Assembly (NCBI GenBank): GCA_035772405.1
Contig: JAYKKM010000309.1
Span: forward strand, 1,315,001 to 1,379,000
Length of the DNA: 64,000 bases
Direction: 5' to 3'
Source of the DNA: Chrysogorgia sp. JL179-B06
Lineage: Eukaryota; Cnidaria; Anthozoa; Scleralcyonacea; Chrysogorgiidae
Shown here: positions 1 to 10,199 of the stretch, piece by piece
Position numbering within the stretch: the stretch's first letter is position 1
Layout: each line of letters begins with the position of its first letter
Notes under the pieces: model-generated
The model's database searches: none
The model's input: only the letters and a program-made list of their open reading frames with translations
What the model was told of the DNA's origin: nothing
Translations under genes and position numbers: made by a program

Positions 1-178
1 GTCCCGGTTTGGTCTTAAAATGTATGTATTCCAACACTCGAAATTTTCCTTCACCATAAATCCTTTCAACATGTAGTTTGATCGAGTGAAATGCCAAATA
101 TTACCTATAATATAACCAGAATCTTATCCCGGCATTACCACCATATATACAGAACTCGTGACTAGGCTCTCGGCAACG

Positions 179-251
179 GCTTCCGTAGCTCAGTGGTCAG
201 AGCGCTGCACTAGCAATCGCAGGGTCGCGGGTTCAATTCCTTCCGGAAGGC
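179..251 (+). ncRNA. tRNA-like head, copy 1 (Ala-AGC-like)
   Basis: A 73-nt segment folds as a degenerate tRNA. The acceptor strand at 179-185 pairs with 244-250 except for the first pair. The D stem is GCTC/GAGC and the A-box is TAGCTCAGTGG. The anticodon stem CTGC/GCAG carries an oversized loop with T-AGC. The B-box is GGTTCAATTCC. The weak first pair, the large anticodon loop and the tandem context favour a SINE head over a functional tRNA-Ala gene. Confidence 0.6.
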
Positions 252-454
252 CGCTAAGTTGCATTTTTCGCAACTGGTCCCGGTTTGGTCTTAAAATGTA
301 TGTATTCCAACACTCGAAATTTTCCTTCACCATAAATCCTTTCAACATGTAGTTTGATCGAGTGAAATGCCAAATATTACCTATAATATAACCAGAATCT
401 TATCCCGGCATTACCACCATATATACAGAACTCGTGACTAGGCTCTCGGCAACG

Positions 455-527
455 GCTTCCGTAGCTCAGTGGTCAGAGCGCTGCACTAGCAATCGCAGGG
501 TCGCGGGTTCAATTCCTACCGGAAGGC
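455..527 (+). ncRNA. tRNA-like head, copy 2
   Basis: This is the same head as at 179-251, displaced by 276 bp. It differs near the 3' end (TTCCTACC instead of TTCCTTCC). The A-box and B-box are unchanged, so pol III promoter function could be retained. Confidence 0.6.
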
Positions 528-616
528 CGCTAAGTTGCATTTTTCGCAACTGGTCCCGGTTTGGTCTTAAAATGTATGTATTCCAACACTCGAAATTTTC
601 CTTCACCATAAATCCT

Positions 617-619
<3 letters not shown>

Positions 620-683
<64 letters not shown>

Positions 684-730
684 CCACATGTTCCACATGT
701 TCCTTATATATATATATATATACATATATA
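620..730. repeat. (TA)n microsatellite interrupted by GTTCCACAT repeats
   Basis: A pure (TA)n run spans about 620-680, then GTTCCACATGTTCCACATGTTCC, then a second (TA)n run to about 730. It truncates the third SINE unit on its left and abuts Harbinger debris on its right. Confidence 0.9.
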
Positions 731-732
731 TT

Positions 733-1151
733 TACAGAAGGTAAACGGCATGATGCAGGCATGCTTGCTGACTCAGGACTACTTCAATGCCTGGAACAGC
801 ATGCCTTTTCAAGAAATAGAGAACCCATGTGCATATATGGTGACCTTGCATACCCTCTTAGGGTACATTTACAAAGCCCGTTCAGAGAAGCAAGATTGAC
901 GCCAGATATGCCGTGGCATATAATAGATCCATGAGTGCTGTAAGAGTATCGCTGGATTGGGCTTTTGGGATGTTGTTAATTATTTTAAATGTATGGATTT
1001 AAAAAAATTAAAGAGAGGGTTAAGTAATGTAGATAAGATGTATGTTGTCTGTTCTTTATTACAAAATGCTATTACTTGCCTGCATGGTAACCAAGGATCT
1101 TATTATTTTGATTTACAACCACCAGCATTCATGCAAGAATACTTTTCATAA
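733..1151 (+). pseudogene. 3' end of a HARBI1-like (PIF/Harbinger) DDE transposase, frameshifted
   Basis: The translation gives the C-terminal half of a DDE_Tnp_4 nuclease. It begins with KRHDAGMLADSGLLQ, then GDLAYP with the second catalytic Asp, then SLDWAFG where family members normally have Glu in (V/I)EWxFG, then a conserved tail ending FMQEYFS and a stop at about 1149. Two frameshifts, near 920 and 960, break the frame. The Asp at the Glu position would also damage the active site. The 5' half, with the first Asp, is absent and the fragment begins at the (TA)n tract. HARBI1-like proteins normally exceed 300 residues. This is a dead transposon relic. Confidence 0.75.
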
Positions 1152-1609
1152 ATTAAAATACATTCTTCAGGTAAAATAGCTTTATTTCTACTAACAAGAA
1201 CTATTATGTTCCATTTATTTTTTAGGAATAATAACAACAATGCAAAAATGCAAATGTAAATACTATATTAAAGAATATCAAAGAATACCTTTATATATTG
1301 AAAAGAACACTCGCAGTTATCTCTGCTATGGTAACTGACTATTCAGAGTATTTTTCAAAACAACATTAAGTAACAAGTTGAACTGAAAATAAAGTCCCAC
1401 CAATAGACACTGGCCATAGAAAAGGGGCAAAAACGTCATTACAATGTGTTTTCCATGTTCATATTTATGTTTTATGCAATGCATAACTATTTATTAGAGA
1501 TTTGTTTTGACTATTTGATTGGAGTTTTTTCTTAAAATTTATTGCACATTTGCAAGTTTTCGTAGTTGAAACCAAAAGGCGAAATAATAGCGAGTAAGCG
1601 AGGATACTA

Positions 1610-1890
1610 TTGGAAAAGCACCCAGAATAAGAAGATCAGGATCGGAAGCGATCGAATATTTAAGGGAGAAAGGCAATAAGGAATATTTACAGCTGAAGGA
1701 AAAGGAAATCGAACTCAAAAATGCATTCCTGAAGCAGAAATGGCTAAGAATGATGCAGAACAAAGAAAGAATGACTCTGTTATGCAATTGATGATCCAGC
1801 AACAACAACATTTGCAGGAACAGCAAAAGCAGTCTCAACGTTAGATGGCTGACTTTCAACTTCTCATGGCTCAACAAACCAAATGCTGAT
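1610..1890 (+). pseudogene. C-terminal coiled-coil fragment of a transposon-type Myb/SANT protein
   Basis: The plus strand encodes RRSGSEAIEYLREKG and then a Glu/Lys-rich helix (LQLKEKEIELKNAFL). After a frameshift near 1785 comes a Gln-rich tail (IQQQQHLQEQQKQ) and a stop near 1888. The SGSEAIEYLREK box followed by a charged coiled coil and poly-Gln is typical of the C-terminus of Myb/SANT-like DNA-binding proteins amplified with transposons in cnidarian genomes. Its matching N-terminal half lies nearby on the opposite strand (1975-2353), so the gene looks internally inverted. Family assignment is by recognition only. Confidence 0.55.
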
Positions 1891-1974
1891 GGGTCTTATA
1901 TAAAAGTTGGTTCCCAAATAGCACTTTAAGTGATCTCCAGAGAAGCTGTAACTTTATAACCCAGAGAGTTGCTT

Positions 1975-2353
1975 TACAGTGGACTTTCCAGGTTCATCCA
2001 AGGCTTTGTACTTGTCTTCTTCAACCTTTATTTTAGCTTGATTGCTTTGTTCCTCGGACATGTTTTCCCTTTCTTTTAACACTTCAATAAGCACGTCCAA
2101 CTCACTCTGTGTGGTGTCAACACCGCTTGCTTTTTTCTTCAGATCGTATTTTCTTTCGATACTTCGACGTAATCACGTTGTATCTATCACGAACAGCACG
2201 CTGTGTGATTAAGAACACTGGTGTATCATATCCAGAAAGATTATCGGATACCCGTTGCCATATCAGTGCTCTCGGTGTAGTTTTCTTTTTAGTTTTAACA
2301 AGTCCACAGCGAGTATTTCTCTGCATAAGAAGATATCGCGCTTTTCTGTCCAT
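1975..2353 (-). pseudogene. N-terminal Myb/SANT-like DNA-binding fragment, frameshifted
   Basis: Reading leftward from about 2350 gives KRDIFLCREILAV, then after a frameshift IWQRVSDNLSGYDTPVF and ITQRAVRDRYNVI, typical of the trihelix Myb/SANT-like domain. After another frameshift near 2125 follows KKKASGVDTTQSELDVLIE and a Glu/Lys-rich linker to about 1975. Conserved tryptophan and RxVRDRY spacing support the domain. At least two frameshifts make it non-functional. The downstream half appears on the plus strand at 1610-1890 in convergent orientation. Confidence 0.6.
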
Positions 2354-2596
2354 TCCATAACAGAATTTCGGTTATGTTATCCTTTCAATCTTTCCGTTTT
2401 GTTGAGAACTCCAAACATGAAACACGGACGCGATGACATGCGCAGTAAGAAATACAATGTTCGCAATCTCTTCCGGTTACCGTCCGTAGTGACCAAGGCG
2501 GAGGCGAGTTCACTATTGTTATAGAAAACGAGAGCAAAATTTCTAATTATTTTTTATTTATTAATTTAAAATTAACTTTTATTTCACATTTTTCAT

Positions 2597-2930
2597 CCCC
2601 TCGCCCGGCCGAAGGCCTGAGGGCGAGGGTGCTAATATCGACCGGCGTTTAGTCCCTTATCACGCGAGAGCTAGCGTATCCTGATCTAGGATCGAGTTTA
2701 TTTGTTTATATATATATATGATCAACCGGGGGGGGGGGGGGGGGGTTGGAGAAGAGCGAAAACGCGCGCGAACCGTCCTCATGCGCGGCATCGGAAAATT
2801 TGGCCCTGGTAACTAAATATAGACAGAAGCTGATTGGTAGACCTCTGCATTTGAATTAATATTTAAATTGCAACCGTCACATGATTGCGAATGCAAAAAT
2901 TGAAACGGTATTGAAACGGTTTTTTGGTTG
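2597..2930 (-). mobile_element. Composite hairpin-ended repeat, copy 4 (truncated, inverted)
   Basis: Starts with CCCCTCGCCCGG, the reverse complement of the right end of the copies at 20103 and 26790. It then carries the GC-rich terminal hairpin, the 'cgaccggcgtttagtcccttatcacgcg' type motif, a (TA)n and (G)n tract near 2706-2746, and the 'cctcatgcgcggcatcgg' block. The far part (about 2850-2915) matches only copy 3 (63020-63090), so copies 3 and 4 form a subfamily. Internal monomers are absent. Confidence 0.75.
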
Positions 2931-4222
2931 CGTTAAATTTGGCGTAATTTAAATTGAAATTGACGCCAGCGCAACAAACCGCTTTCCGGAAGAAGCCGCC
3001 AAATTTATATTGCCATAAAAACCTACATCCGATGATTTTGTGAGGAAATACCAATGTTTGCCGTTTGTAACAAACATTACTATAGACATTATCACCTGAT
3101 TTCAAGCAGAAACTGTAGTGTTGAAGGACAAGATAATCAAAGACAGACACAAGTAAAAGGTAAAAGGACTATTATAATTATGTACATTGTGATTGTCACG
3201 GCGACTCACCGGTCTGTGTTGAGCAATTAATTTGCCTTTTCTGCATAGTTTTTTTTGGTTAGGGTTAGCAATTTGGTTAGGATTAGGTTTAGGTTTAGGA
3301 TTTTGGTGATATTTACCAGCATTTCGTTGAATGCTAAGAGACTATAGCGTCGTACACTCGATTGTCTTATTTTTGTCTTACGCGATTATTTATTCTATTA
3401 AAGTCTCACTCAGTTATTATTTCAATTTACGTTTCACTCATTTTTCGAAGGGCCTGCGCTCAAAACGTTAGAGAACTTACACGCTATTGCGGCAGTATAT
3501 CAACCTTTTCAGATATTTAATTTATATTTCTACACTGCTGCCTACGCAGCACAACACGTTTTATCACTAATTTGTATTTACAGATCGTAGTTTACTAGTT
3601 TTCTTATCTAATTAAGGATAAAAGTAAGTCATGAGAAATTTAACAATATAGTTCTTTGGCTAGGAAATTGTTCTCTTCGGTTGATAAGAGCGCTGCTCAA
3701 GTAATTAAAATATAACATCATCTGGATTAACGGAAAACGAGATGGAAGAGGTAGAACATTGAAACCGTGTAACTTTTTCCCTGGATATTTTTGTGCTTAT
3801 ACATATTTTAGCTATCACATGATCACCACCAAGATCAACCATCACCATAGTGAATTAGCACTTTAATTTATTTTGTTTGATTGAATTGTCCTTCATAATT
3901 ATTTATTTCACAAAACTCCAAACATCTTGTGTGTTTGCATCACAGTATTATAGAGTGAGTAAAACCGTTTGTTTGTTCTTATTTTTTCTCTCAATTTGTG
4001 CTTTTAGGAAAAAAAATTAAAAAGTGGTAATTGAATACATCATGGATCTGTCAAAAATATTTCAACCGATTACTATCGACATAATGATAACTGTTTTTCT
4101 GAATTTGTCTTTGTTTGTTTTTACTGGAAAATATGATAAATATTGCGCTTTTTGTAGGCAAGATGGCACAACTAAAAATGTATCTGATTAATATTAATAA
4201 CTTATATTGGAATGCAGTTTAC
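2931..4222. other. Non-coding stretch, probably intron
   Basis: I see no supported coding sequence. A degenerate TTAGGG-like tract lies at 3258-3305. A module with 'cgtttcact...cgaagggcctgcgctcaaaacgtta' lies around 3413-3480; a related block recurs at 52690. The open frame at 2863-3150 on the minus strand lacks any recognisable motif. Confidence 0.5.
3258..3305 (+). repeat. Degenerate interstitial telomere-like repeat
   Basis: GGTTAGGGTTAG is followed by GGTTAGGATTAGG and two TTTAGG-type units. Cnidarian telomeres use TTAGGG, so this may be an interstitial remnant. It is short and imperfect. A second short GGGTTAGGGTTAGGG occurs near 23860. Confidence 0.4.
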
Positions 4223-4330
4223 CTTTGGAAGCAGGATCACTTTCTTCAGGAGAGTAAGATGGACTTTCTGCAATCACAATTGGTGAAATCAGGGAAGATC
4301 GGATTTTTCCTTGGTCAGAACTTGATGGTT
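4223..4330 (-). CDS. Mini-exon, type A (108 nt, phase 1-1) of a large minus-strand gene
   Basis: On the minus strand the exon follows CTAATTAG and is followed by GTAAAC. Entered in phase 1 it is open throughout, beginning E-P-S-S-S-D and ending E-S-D-P-A-S-K-(G). It is 108 nt, the same length as exons at 10062 and 25172, which share the E-P-S start and the S-K-(G) end. The peptide is rich in Ser, Pro, Glu and Lys with no recognised domain. This is the most downstream member seen. The next exons towards the 5' end are at 5531 and 10062. The shared size, phase and splice context argue for exon duplication. Protein function is unknown. Confidence 0.6.
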
Positions 4331-4439
4331 CTAATTGAGAAGGGTTAATATACTTTTTCTCATTCTCTTCTAATTAATTTTATGGGACACAGTAACGATA
4401 AAAATCAAATATTTGGTAATTGATTGTATTGCATATTTT

Positions 4440-4600
4440 AACCGATTACTCTCGTAATTATCATTATTTACCATTATCCTCACAAGCAAAACCGTCAACA
4501 TTATCGCCATATTCATCATTATTGCCACAATCACCGTCATGGCAAAAATCATCGCTACCATTTTCACCATCGTCATCATCACTGTCGCGAATTTGCCTTA
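4440..4600 (+). repeat. CAT/ATC-rich low-complexity tract
   Basis: Imperfect ATCATTA/CATCGTCATC triplets, pyrimidine-plus-A biased on the plus strand. It lies about 110 bp upstream (minus-strand sense) of the 4223-4330 exon. Similar tracts flank other mini-exons. Confidence 0.7.
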
Positions 4601-5374
4601 CCGAAGTATCAATGAGTAGATATTAGTAAAATCATGAACTAGAAACAAATGCTAAACTGTTATTCCAGTTTGATTAACTTCTGAATCTTGCCCACTTTGG
4701 TTTAGTTTCAAGCAATGATGATCGATCGCTTTGGCAGCCATTTAAATGGGGATAGGACGGATTACTAGAAGCAGTATGTTCGTCTTGCAAATATCTTTTG
4801 GATTATGAGACAAACATAAAATCAAAGGCTAAATTAATATTTGCATGTATAATACGATCCTACTATGTTTTTATGTGTATCGCTTTAATTGCTTCGCAGT
4901 TGCCGTTGATTTAATGGCAGCATTAATCGGGACAAATTATTTAAGGAAGCTAAAAACTCGATGCACAGAAATCTTTATCGCTCTTCTTATTTATAACACT
5001 GTATCTTCTTGCAGAAAGAAATTGACACTCAAAAATTTGCTATCGATACTCACGTTACAAAATATTTCCATATACATGATAATTCGTGGTCACATGACCA
5101 ACACTGGCTGGTATTATTTATACCTGTGCTTTTTCTTAATCCACCACAAAAAAACATGTAAAATCCTTGGGTACGATGTTTACTTTGGTTTTGAATATCT
5201 TTTTCACCATGTAATACCAAAATATGTATCGTGTCTCTCACGCAGAAGCACAGTCTCATAATCAAACACTTAACTACCTTTTTGTTTTCAGTATCTCGTT
5301 ATTTAATATCGAATTCAATTTGAAGATATCTAGATACTCTCTCATTCACATGAGACAAATGTATTCTCGCCTTT
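4601..5374. other. Non-coding stretch, intron-like
   Basis: Open frames at 4845-5261 (plus) and 5050-5265 (minus) overlap each other and show no motif, splice signal or compositional bias that would support them. I see nothing else in it. Confidence 0.4.
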
Positions 5375-5480
5375 GTACATTATCATCATCATCATCATCG
5401 CCATTTATTATAATCACCATGATCATCACTATCACTATATAACATCACCATTATGCCCACCATATCACTATCACCATTTT
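5375..5480 (+). repeat. CAT/ATC-rich low-complexity tract
   Basis: (ATC)n runs 'atcatcatcatcatcgcc' followed by imperfect CATCACTATCAC units, ending about 50 bp before the mini-exon at 5531. On the minus strand it lies just downstream of that exon's donor. Confidence 0.75.
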
Positions 5481-5530
5481 CACAATTATGACGATATGAA
5501 TAAATAATTAAAATTGATTAGAAGCATTAC

Positions 5531-5626
5531 TTTTGGCTGATTGAATTATCATTGGTGACCGTTTGATTTCAGTCATTTCTATCCCTTTTTCTTGCTCTGT
5601 TCGATCTTTCGCTTTGGCCATTTCAT
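5531..5626 (-). CDS. Mini-exon, type B (96 nt, phase 1-1)
   Basis: Acceptor TTTTCCAG and donor GTAATG bound a 96-nt stretch, open in phase 1, beginning (D)-E-M-A-K-A-K-D-R-T and containing EKGIEMTEI. A shorter exon at 34014 encodes a similar core (EGIEVEI after an acidic, Arg-containing start), and the exon at 35594 has VDVTEI at the corresponding place, so these three form a second family. Charged, probably disordered peptide with no recognised domain. It lies 900 bp upstream, in the minus-strand sense, of the type A exon at 4223. Confidence 0.6.
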
Positions 5627-6029
5627 CTGGAAAACATAAAAAAATTGCTATTTTACCAAAAAGCTAGAGCAAGCTGATTTTGATTTACTACGTTATAGCA
5701 AAGGCTGTTCTACGATTTATGGTGATGGGAAATTCCGTGTGTTGGAATCTATACGTTTTAATATGATGATCTATACGAGCAAAGATGGCTGACAAAAAGT
5801 TTGATTCGCTGATAATAGTTTATTTCGCCTTTACGCTAAGTATTTACATCAGGAAACTGGATGAATCTCACCATATGAGCAAGCTAAACGCTTCATAGTA
5901 TGACTTGAATATTTTTTTCAGCAATATCGAGCCCATTCCAATCGGAATGGAAGCATTTCTACGCTCAGTTACCTGTGGAAGAGTCGGAAGCCAATGCGCT
6001 TTTGAAACAAGCCGCCAAATAAGAGCTTT
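5627..6029. other. Spacer between mini-exon and LINE
   Basis: No coding signal seen. The last 100 bp may be the 5' untranslated part of the LINE that follows. Confidence 0.3.
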
Positions 6030-7571
6030 ATGGTTCGCTTTCTGTTGCTCTTAATGATATCCAGTGGTGACATTGAACTAAATCCTGGTCGACAACGAAT
6101 TAATCAGAAGAAACAACAGCTACGAATATTCACCGTGAACCGTCGTAACCTCAGAAGTAATGAAAAACGTCTTGAACTTATAGCATTAATTGATGAATAC
6201 AAACCTGATATACATATAATAAATGCAACTGAAAGCCACTTGAACAGCAACATCTCTAATGCTGAGCTTGGCATCCGCAATTACGAGATAATGAACGTGG
6301 TGGAGGAGTCTTAGTAGCAGCTGGCCCTAATGTCATAATATCAGAGAAAAGATCCCTTCTGAGAGATGAAATTGAGGCTGTGTGGTGTAATGTACAACTA
6401 CCAGGATGTAAATCCCTACTTAATGGATGTATTTATCGGCAACCTCCTGAAATTCTCAACCAATCTATAAATTGGAAGAGGTTTTAACATCTATTACGTC
6501 CACCAATAACATGCCCAATGAACTCCTTACTGGAGACTTCAATCTGCCTCATCAATTGGGACAGTGGATAATGAAAGAACATTTTCCATACAGACCAACC
6601 CACAGTACGGCAATGAGGTTAATCAGGCAATGGTAGATTTGGCTAACCATAATTCCTTAAGTCAACACACAAGCCAGCCGACTAGAGGAAGTAATATGCT
6701 TGATTTAGTATTCACCAGCTGTCCAAGTCTTATCAATACATCCAAGTACAAGATGGTATGAGCGATCACAACCCAAAGAAAAAGTCAAGAAAAGTCAAGA
6801 AAAGTATCCCAAAGAAAAAGTCAAGAAAATAAAAGTATTTATCGACAGGAGAGCGGACACCGATAACTTAAAGAAGGATATTAAATATGCCACCGATTAT
6901 CCCACCGATTATACCACCGATTATCTTCGGATTAGAAGGAATAACAAAATTGTTAAAAAATATTGATGCAAAGAAAGCCAATGGACCTGACGACCTTTCA
7001 TGTTGGATCGTGAAAGAAGCAGCTGAGGAGATAGCACCATATCTTTGCTTCATTTTTGATATGTCAATGAAGTATGGACAAGTTCCCAACCTTTGAAAAA
7101 AGAACATGTTATACCAATATTTAAAAAAGGCGACAGAAAGGAAGTCAGTCATTATAGACCCATATCGTTAACATCTGTACCATGCAAGATAATGGAACAC
7201 ATCATCTTCCATCATATAATGAATCATTTTGATTCGTACAAGCTGCTGGTTGATTTCCAACATGGTTTTCGCAGAGGTCATTCATGCGAAACGCAATTAA
7301 TTACAATCATTGAGAAAGTTGCAAGAAACCTCGACCACGGCTCACAAACTGACTTACTACCACTTGACTTTACTGAAGTATTCCACAGTGTGCCCCACAA
7401 ACGTCTCCTGGGTAAACTCAATTACTATGGTCCCTGCGGAAATTTGAAATATTGGTTCAAAGCATGGCTCACTGGAAGATCTCAAGTGGTTGTCATTAAT
7501 GGGTGGTCCTCATCCATACATACTGTGACATCTGGAGTTCCTCAGGGCACCATTCTCGGCCCGTTGATGTT

Positions 7572-7613
<42 letters not shown>

Positions 7614-8440
7614 ATGATATCGGCAATCAAATTAATGCAGATATTGGTCTCTTTGCTGACGATAGTGTTCTCTATGGTGTAATTGGTGATACATCAGATG
7701 CTTTCTCTTCAGAGAAAGATCTTGATACATTAGGGAACTGGTCACTAAAATGGAAACTGGGTTTTAATGCTGATAAATACTCAGTCTTTCGAGTCCATCG
7801 TTCCCATAATCCTGTAGAGCACCACTACACACTTTTTGACAAGCCCTTAAAAGCTGTAAAGCACCATAAATATCTTGGTGTCGAGCTGGATACCATACTG
7901 AGCTGGAACAATCACATCGCTGAAATCATAGGCAAAGCAAACCAAACACTCGGTTTTCTCTAAAGTAATTTAAGTGAATGCCCTTAAAAAAAGTGAATGC
8001 ACTTAAAGTAATTTAAGTGAATTAGAAGTCAAGGAACGCGCCTACCTCTCTCTTGTAAGGCCGAAATTGGAATACGCTAACAGCGTATGGGATCCGAATC
8101 TAACTAAACATATATCAACAACATAGAAGGGGTACGGCGTAGAGCTACACGTTTTGTAAATGGATGTTATGCGAGAACCCCAGGAACAATGACCAAAAGT
8201 TTGAGTGAATTAAAATGGCCCACATTAGAACAAAGAAGAAAAGAAGCAAGACTAACTATGATGTTTAAAATTGTTAACAACAACATAGAACTGAAACTAC
8301 CCTCGCATGTGAAATCCAAGAAAGACGGACCAGGCAATTCCATCCAAAGAACTTTATTGAAATTGGTAGTAAAAGTAATTCATATAAGAACAGTTTTATT
8401 ACAAGAACAGTAAAATAATAGAATTTAAGATAAGATAAGA
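6030..8440 (+). pseudogene. CR1/L2-like non-LTR retrotransposon, endonuclease-reverse transcriptase remnant
   Basis: Starts with a hydrophobic stretch and SGDIELNPG, a common beginning of CR1/L2-type ORF2 proteins. Fragments of an apurinic-type endonuclease follow (LIDEYKPDIHIINATESHL; TRGSNMLDLVFTS). From about 6920 the reverse transcriptase is recognisable: KKANGPDDLS, then VIPIFKKGDRKEVSHYRPIS, FRRGHSCETQL, SGVPQGTILGPL and a catalytic FADD near 7660, then the C-terminal ELKWPTLEQRRKEARLTMM near 8205. Several frameshifts and stops kill it. A (TA)n tract lies inside the RT at 7575-7611, and short duplications occur near 6776-6835, 6887-6923 and 7960-8020. No 3' tail was identified. Confidence 0.85.
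7575..7611. repeat. (TA)n expansion inside a reverse transcriptase
   Basis: About 37 bp of (TA)n sits between the codons for G-P-L-M-F-L and N-D-I-G of the RT. The original codons for Ile-Tyr-Ile would themselves read atatatat-like, a plausible seed for expansion. Confidence 0.85.
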
Positions 8441-8705
8441 TTTCTTGAATTAGCACATTTGCAACAAAAGTTGAATTACTGTGATATTACAAGTGTGAAA
8501 AATGTGAATAAGATTTAACGTAGAAATCGTGCAAAAACCAAAGTTAAAGTTACAATAACGTTCCTTATGGTCAACAAGAATTGAAAACTTTGATGGATGA
8601 TGGAATAAATATTTTTTTGAAGAGTTCCGTCCTGCATTTAGGTATTTCAAAGGGAGTCGTATTACAGGTTGTATTTATTAATTCTGGCGCTTGGTAGAAG
8701 ATGGT
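8441..8705. other. Spacer between two opposed LINE fragments
   Basis: A-rich; short minus-strand open frames here show no motif. I see nothing supported. Confidence 0.3.
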
Positions 8706-9808
8706 TTACTTCATGTGTCGAGAAAAGCATCTTATCGAAGAGTTGATTGGAAAGTTGGCATCGACGATCAAATAATGTAGGAATATTAGCACTCGACATA
8801 GCTTCCAAATATGTTGAATTTGGGAAAATAATACGAAGAGCTCGCGTCGTTGGAGGGTTTCAAGTTGATCACTCAGGTAAACAGGGGAGGAACTATGCCA
8901 CACATCACATGCATACTCGACTATTGGACGAATACATGTGCAATAGACAGTAATTAGGACGTCTGTTGGGAAGATATTTCTTTTAAGTAGACGAATAGCA
9001 AACAAACGTTTAGATGCCTTTTCACATATTGAATCAACATGGAGATTCCATTAAAGATCATGGGAAATTAGCACTCCAAGTAACTTAACTTCTTTAACGA
9101 GTCCGACTGTTTTACAATCAATCACAATTGGCGATGGTCTAGGTGGATTTGCCATAAAACGAACCATTAATTATTTCGTTTTCTTGGGATTAAGCAACAT
9201 ATTGTTACGAATTGACCAATCTTCACACAATGATATATTAGATGGAATAGATGACGTCGAGTTTTTCGTTAAGATCTCCCATGTAGTGGAATCATCAACA
9301 TATTTGATCAAGTTTTCGGAGCAAGTCAAAGCATTAATCATAATCAGAAATAGAAGTAGACCGAGTTTAGTTCCTTGAGAGACTCCCGCGGAAATTTACA
9401 CCCAGTTGGAAATGTCAGAACCAATTTTCACTCTTTGGATCCTGTTAGATAGGAAGCTAGCAATCCAGTTAAGAAGGACAGAATGAACCTCCATTTGACC
9501 CAATTTTTTCATTAAAATGTTATGGTTTATGCGGTCGACCGCCTTAGAAAAATCAAGACAACATATGCGAAGGTTAACCCGCGCCTTATCTAAAGCTTCG
9601 TAACATTTGTGAAATAGGTGAATAAGAGCCATGGTTGTACTTGAGCCCTTAAGTGATCCAAATTTCAGGGGGTTAATATAATCTATAGTTGAGTATAGGA
9701 GCCACTTAAAAGGGAAGGTTTCGAGGATTTTACTCACAATAGGAGCGAGCGACATTGGTCGAAAGTCGGAGTCAATATCAAGAGATGGTGAAGTCTTCGG
9801 TATTGGTG
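8706..9808 (-). pseudogene. Jockey/CR1-like LINE, reverse transcriptase fragment
   Basis: Reading leftward from 9808: PIPKTSPSLDIDSDFRPMSL, FGSLKGSSTTMALIHLF, LDFSKAVDRINHNILM and LLNWIASFLSNRIQRVKIG are conserved RT blocks. Past a stop near 9396 the frame continues through GVSQGTKLG, a YVDD catalytic motif near 9275 and MLLNPKKTK. It ends with LFAIRLLKRNIFPTDVLI and RPIVEYACDVWH, typical of the RT-thumb region. It is truncated at its 5' end exactly where a (GGGA)n/(TA)n tract begins (9809). Multiple stops make it inactive. The clade is a guess from motif style. Confidence 0.8.
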
Positions 9809-9912
9809 TGAGGGAGGGAGGGAGGGAGGGAGGGAGGGAGGGAGAGAGAGAGGGAGAGAGAGAGGGAGAGAGATTGTACATATATATGGGACTAACGTGG
9901 GTGGTCTGCAAG

Positions 9913-9995
<83 letters not shown>
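9809..9995. repeat. Compound microsatellite (GGGA)n-(GA)n-(TA)n
   Basis: GGGA units from about 9809, GA-rich units to about 9874, a 40-bp unique spacer, then about 80 bp of (TA)n at 9915-9995. It forms the 5' boundary of the LINE fragment. The Ile-Tyr and Gly-Arg-Glu open frames here are artefacts. Confidence 0.9.
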
Positions 9996-9997
<2 letters not shown>

Positions 9998-10061
9998 GGT
10001 GATAATGCTGGGAGAAGAATTGGTATATTACAAGTATTATATGGCATTTCACATTGTTTAC

Positions 10062-10169
10062 CTTTCGAAGCTTGGCCACTTTCATTGCGAGACTGAGAGA
10101 GAATATCTGCTTTCTGAATTCGTGCAGTCAGTGAACGTCGCTGTTTTTCTTTCTGAGCATTCGATGGTT
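10062..10169 (-). CDS. Mini-exon, type A (108 nt, phase 1-1)
   Basis: Acceptor CCACTAG, donor GTAAAC. Entered in phase 1 it is open for 36 codons, starting E-P-S-N-A-Q-K-E-K-Q and ending S-R-N-E-S-G-Q-A-S-K-(G). The exon at 25172 shares E-P-S, K-E-K-Q, and A-R-I at the same positions. The exon at 27865 shares R-I and N-E-S-G-x-A-S-K. All three end in AAAG before GT. Basic and Ser-rich with no recognised domain. A minus-strand open frame reads through its donor into the (TA)n tract and LINE; that read-through is fortuitous. Confidence 0.65.
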
Positions 10170-10199
10170 CTAGTGGTAAAAGAGGGCAGTTTTTATATT

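Larger units (their letters stand above)
1..619 (+). repeat. Tandem array of 276-bp tRNA-derived SINE-like units
   Basis: The motif gtcccggtttggtc occurs at 1, 277 and 553, an exact 276-bp period. There are two nearly identical full units and a partial third that runs into a (TA)n tract at 620. Each unit holds one tRNA-like head with pol III A-box and B-box sequences followed by an unrelated body ending near 'cataaatcctttcaacatg'. The near identity of the units suggests recent duplication. The open frames reading through the tRNA-like part are translation artefacts. Confidence 0.85.

Noticed and set aside
179..251. Functional tRNA-Ala gene
   Set aside because: First acceptor pair mismatched, anticodon loop too long, and the unit is a tandem SINE-like repeat with a non-tRNA body.
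158..934. Open frames containing V-A-Q-W-S-E-R-C-T-S-N-R-R-V-A-G-S-I-P
   Set aside because: This peptide is what a tRNA-like sequence gives when translated; the frames cover the SINE heads and a (TA)n tract.
2117..2353. Intact 78-aa minus-strand protein
   Set aside because: Parts of the Myb/SANT domain continue in other frames on both sides, so it is a frameshifted fragment.
3203..3260. Minus-strand exon ending at GTGAGTCGCC
   Set aside because: The phase-1 frame after the nearest AG contains a stop.
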